This document shows, in pieces, positions 59,862 through 64,000 of a stretch of 64,000 nt of DNA. Position 1 is the first letter of the stretch, and every line of letters begins with the position of its first letter. The translations under genes were made by a program, and so were the position numbers. This stretch comes from Pontederia crassipes (Eukaryota > Streptophyta > Magnoliopsida > Commelinales > Pontederiaceae). Where the stretch lies: NCBI GenBank assembly GCA_030549335.1, contig CM060194.1:67988077-68052076 (forward strand), written 5' to 3'. The notes below the pieces were generated by a model that saw nothing but the letters and a program-made list of their open reading frames with translations, searched no databases and had not been told where the DNA came from.

Positions 59862-61529
59862 AATGGCAAAATCCCATAAGCTTATGCCTTCAGGTTTTAT
59901 TAACCATATCAAACGTGTTCAAATTATATGCCAGGAGATTACTAAGATGGCACTTACCCAGGAGTTTTTGTAGAGGCCTTCATGAGGTTGCACTGATCAT
60001 AACAGAATGACCTTTTCTTCAATGGGCTCATACCAGAGCTTCAAAGCACAGGCCTGAGTCTGTTTGATCTTTACACTACTATTGAGGATTTTCCCTTGTT
60101 GCATGTTGGTGTAAATTTTGGTAACATGTTACGCCAGCAACTATGTCTTTTGTCTAAGAAGCATGCCAAGGACACAAAACCCTGCTGAAGTAAGATTACT
60201 AGTTGCTGATCAGATGGTCGTGCATTTGCAGCACTAAAGAACAGACTTGATGGAGTCGTTCCTTCGAGAAATAACTATAAAGCAATTGAGTTTCCTTCCC
60301 TTCTGAGAAAAAACTCATGCCTACAGTACTAATGGAGTTTACAGCTTGACCCTGCATACATACCTTACTGCTGCCTGATCAAATTGATGAGGATCGAATC
60401 CGTCCATCCTCTTTGGTGTTCTTCCTGCATGTAATAGCATCCCAAAATATGCATCTTAGCATTGTGCCAGGTAAGATGGCATCTTCCAGGTTGATGCATT
60501 GCATTCATTACCAAGTGAAGAAAAAACAGGTGAATGAGACTGTTTAGATTGATGATATGATAATATACTTGCAAAGTTGATTAATTTGCTCGTGTACATG
60601 GCTCATCTTGGACATCTCAGATTTCATAGATTATATGATAATTAGTTTGGACATTATGTTAGTTTTTCTTTTATCATCTCAAAACAGCTTGCTTATGGGA
60701 ATTTGGTTCTCTCTCTTCCACATATGACAATATATTCAATTATTAAACTATTCCTTGAGGTGGAAAGTTAAAAGGGGCTGCAACTTATATGTTTTTATAA
60801 GAAAAGCTCGATTAAAAGTAGAATAAAATTCGAAATACTACCAAAATAGTATAGTCAGATAATAAGGTTACAGTTTGTTATTTTAAGAGAACAAAAAGTT
60901 GAATGGAAAAAATATTAGCAAATATCTTCTGTTACGTTTGGTCAAATCAAAAGGTAAAAAAGTAACTTGTGAAAATTTGAGAGATATTGTGATAGGGGTT
61001 TTTTGGGGTACTGGTCCCAAAATTGAATATAATGCTTAGTTGACTTATGTGAAAAAATAATTACTTTTTTTTCCAAATAAACAGAGCATTATATAACTCA
61101 CTTTTAACGAATAAAAGAAACAAGATTTGCGAGAACACTCAGAATAAGTATTTCCAAGTACGAGACAAGAAATATTCTGTTACGAGAGAAATTATTTTAT
61201 AAAATATTTTATTATACCCTCGACAGGAACATGTAATATGAAACTAAGATTTTAATTACTGCCAACTTTTAATGAATCACTATTAGTCTATTACAATTGA
61301 CGTTTTGAGTTAACTTTTTTTTTTAATCTTCGAGCCAATCCAATTTCACTGTGGGCTGGCTAAGTCGATGTAAAGCCGAACCATGCCACGGTCCGGACTT
61401 GGGGAGGTCCAAACGGGGTGGGCCCAATTTCCATGCCTGGCCTATCAACACATAAAAGGTAGCTCTCTATTCTCTTTTTCTAGGCGAATAAATGGTTACC
61501 GTTGTATAAAAAATAAGAAACAAGATGAC
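59862..61529. other. 3' flank of the NRG2-like gene and spacer
   Basis: The 3' UTR probably occupies the first few hundred bases. Later DNA is AT-rich without domains; the minus-strand frame 60365-60574 is unsupported. Confidence 0.45.
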
Positions 61530-62050
61530 GTAGGAAACATTAAAATTGAACTTTTTTTTAGAAAAAAATATTGATGTTCTCTCTTCATCTTGTTCCTTAT
61601 CATCTTCACTATCAGATCTTTGTTTAACTGTAATAAACTATTTAAAAAATTCAATCATGAACTGTTGGATGAAGATCTGACTGTGTAGAAAATAATATGA
61701 GATAGAAAACATCAAAATTGAACCTTTTTTTAAGAAAAGATGTAAGTGTCCTCTCCTCACCTTGTTCCTTATCGTTTTCACTATCTTCATCCAACTCTAA
61801 TAAACTATTTGAAAAATTTAATCATGAACCGTTGACTAAAGATTTGATGGTGTAAAAAATATGGAACAAGATGTGGTAGAAAACATCAAAATTGAACCCA
61901 TGTATAAGAAAAAATATAGGTGTTCTCTATCTCAGCTTGTTCCTCACCGTCTTCATCATCAGACCTTCGTCCAATTGTGATACACTATTTGAGAGACTCA
62001 TGAATTGTTGGATGAAGATAGGGAAGGTAGAAAACACCAAAATTGAATCC
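61530..62050. repeat. Tandem repeat, about three units of 150-175 bp
   Basis: The word TAGAAAACATCAAAATTGAAC recurs (with variants) at about 61531, 61703, 61876 and 62027. Between copies the same order appears each time: TGTTCTCT...CTTGTTCCTTATC, TTCACTATC, AATAAACTATTTGA, and AATCATGAACTGTTGGATGAAGAT. Copies differ at many positions, so the array is old. Confidence 0.75.
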
Positions 62051-62059
62051 ATATATATG

Positions 62060-63269
62060 GATTTTAAGTAATATGCAATTAAAAGTTGTAAAATCAATAT
62101 ACATCCAGTAAATTTAAGTGATGATTATATGATTGAGATTAAATTTAATAATTTAATATTAAATTCAATAGAGGTTGATTTTGAATCATATAATCATAAT
62201 TTAACGATCCTGATTTGTTAGTTATATATTGGTTGTATAAAAGTTGATTGCATGCTACCTATGTGTGTATAAAATGCATTTTTCGAAACATAATTTTGAA
62301 AATGTAACACAAAATTTTTACAACTTGTGATGCTTGTTGTAATTTATTTCACGACATCGCGGTTTCGAGTGCCAACTTGCCAATATTTAGTATATACACG
62401 TATAGAGAATATATATGTATATACACACAAGAAAAAGGGAAATACCTAAAAGAGAGAGAGAGAGAGAGGCCTACCGCCAGAACGACCACCGAGTGCGTCC
62501 AAACTTGTGATCATGGCCAGCCTAATATGATCTTGAGGCACATATCAAAGTACTATTTGCCACTACACCGACTTCTTTCCCTACTAAATAATACACCTCC
62601 TCCTCCAATTCTATGTAAGGAGGCTACGTACATTTATAATTAATTAATTCACATATATAAAGTGGTAACATCTCATCCGTGCTAGCCCTTGGCACAGACT
62701 TGAGCGTCCACATTCACACGTGGAACAACGCCTATGCTATGCACACCTGTAAAGGACCCCGGAATGTTTAGGGTTTAGGGTCGTCAGTCGCTTGACCCTT
62801 CTATTATTTTTCATTTACTTTTCTTTTGTGCAAATCCCATTTTGACCGGGCGACGACTTTTGCTTTTGTTTCCATTTGCCATTTGCCGTTTGATCATGGG
62901 ACAGCAGCTTAAATAAAAGTTTGTTTTAGCCTGAGCCTTTTGTTGTGTGCCGTAGCAGCAAGTGCCTGCACTGCAAACTACAGTTACTACACAACTAGGA
63001 GAGCATGCATCATGCATGGCCCTCTGAAGGCTATTACTAGCAATTGGCTGTTTCTTAATTTACAAGGTTATGGAGGGCACCATTCTGTCACGAGGTACAA
63101 TTTGTGTTTCATGTATATATGCACAAAACCGATTCCAAATCTCAATTATGTTTCCACATGTGCATGCATATATATATTTAATTGAAGTGGGATCACTAGG
63201 TTGTGTTTACAATGATGGTTAGTTTGTGTTCTACGAGTACGAACAGTTCTGGCACACTCATTGGATGAT

Positions 63270-63305
<36 letters not shown>

Positions 63306-63778
63306 TATGGATTAGAGAGGTGGTTAAACTTAAACTAGCTAGACCATTCATCTAGATCAGCACTTGGTAATGTCCCTACGTTATTAATTATTTTTTATGA
63401 TGCTCAATTCATTTAGTTGAAGTTTTGGAACTTATCCACTTGCTAATTCTACACAGTTACGAAAAGTAACTAGCTATATGCTATAATTAATTAATGATAA
63501 GGTGCATTGCAGAGGTGACGTCAATTTGAACACTCAAACAGCCTTGAACTTAATGATAGAATAATGATTATTCTTGTCATGAAACCTATTGGATTTTTCC
63601 ATCGTCGACATGACACATGAGGTGCATTATTATTAGACCAAAAGATAGTAATGTAAGAGTTCGGAGAATGCAGTTTATGTATCATCATATTAGTTCTAGA
63701 AACTGTGACGATTCTCGCTTTTTTTTAACTCCTTGTGACATTTTCTTTTTCTCAATCACTTTATGCTAATGGAAGTGG

Positions 63779-63830
<52 letters not shown>

Positions 63831-64000
63831 TGGTCGAATGACTTTTTATACAAAAATACTTTTTAAATTAGGGAAAAAATTTATTGGTGTTTCCGGGTGA
63901 CTTTTTGGGGGTAGTATAATTTTATAAAAAAAATAGATTATAAGAATGTTAAGTCTCATTTTATTATATAGGATATCAATCATATATCGGATGTCCGAAG
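62060..64000. other. AT-rich spacer with microsatellites, no gene seen
   Basis: Contains (GA)n at 62452-62468, (AT)n at 63272-63303 and a longer (AT)n at about 63785-63829. The small open frames 62377-62643 and 62940-63185 show no domain. Confidence 0.5.

Overview
This is nuclear DNA from a flowering plant. The evidence is spliced genes with GT-AG introns, a plant SAUR gene, a plant expansin-like gene, a DUF630/DUF632 gene, and a dense load of plant transposons. I lean towards a non-grass monocot from the GC-rich exons set in AT-rich spacers, but the window does not prove it. Only three protein-coding host genes are well supported: a single-exon SAUR gene (minus, 17316-17645), a five-exon expansin-like A gene (plus, 46139-47327), and a four-exon NRG2-like DUF630/DUF632 gene (plus, 55683-59861). 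The last two give complete in-frame models of 263 and 768 residues.

The left third is transposon territory. Positions 1-3639 hold the 5' end of a Ty3/gypsy element on the minus strand: a 2.44 kb LTR, a tRNA-Met-type primer site, an unusual extra ORF, then the start of Gag running off the window edge. A short hAT-like element follows (4751-5463, 8-bp target duplication). Next is a complete but decayed Tekay/Del-like chromovirus (5554-14918) with a perfect 5-bp duplication, GATAT. Its protease, reverse transcriptase and integrase active sites are each broken.

The middle holds the SAUR gene and a 3.6 kb CACTA element (22744-26310). The CACTA element carries a chimeric piece of plastid DNA, including the plastid rpl2 exon/intron boundary. 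Directly against its right end lies a Mutator-like element packed with GA-rich minisatellite (26321-27280). Further on are an L1-type LINE (about 29700-33723) and a second Mutator-like element with doubled inverted arms (34064-35261). Two solo LTRs follow (37458-39619 and 40792-42693), related in ends and orientation to the LTR at 1200-3639.

The right third is gene-bearing: the expansin-like gene, a long AT-rich spacer, and the NRG2-like gene. The NRG2-like gene has a clear TATA box and an unusual ATG-poor leader with a perfect 93-bp in-frame tandem duplication. A short tandem repeat (about 61530-62040) and long AT microsatellites close the window. The three host genes are not an operon or pathway; each stands alone. 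The most unusual signals are the CG-centred palindrome arrays shared by different LTR families, the plastid chimera inside the CACTA element, a GC-AG intron in the expansin-like gene, and the in-frame N-terminal extension of the NRG2-like gene.
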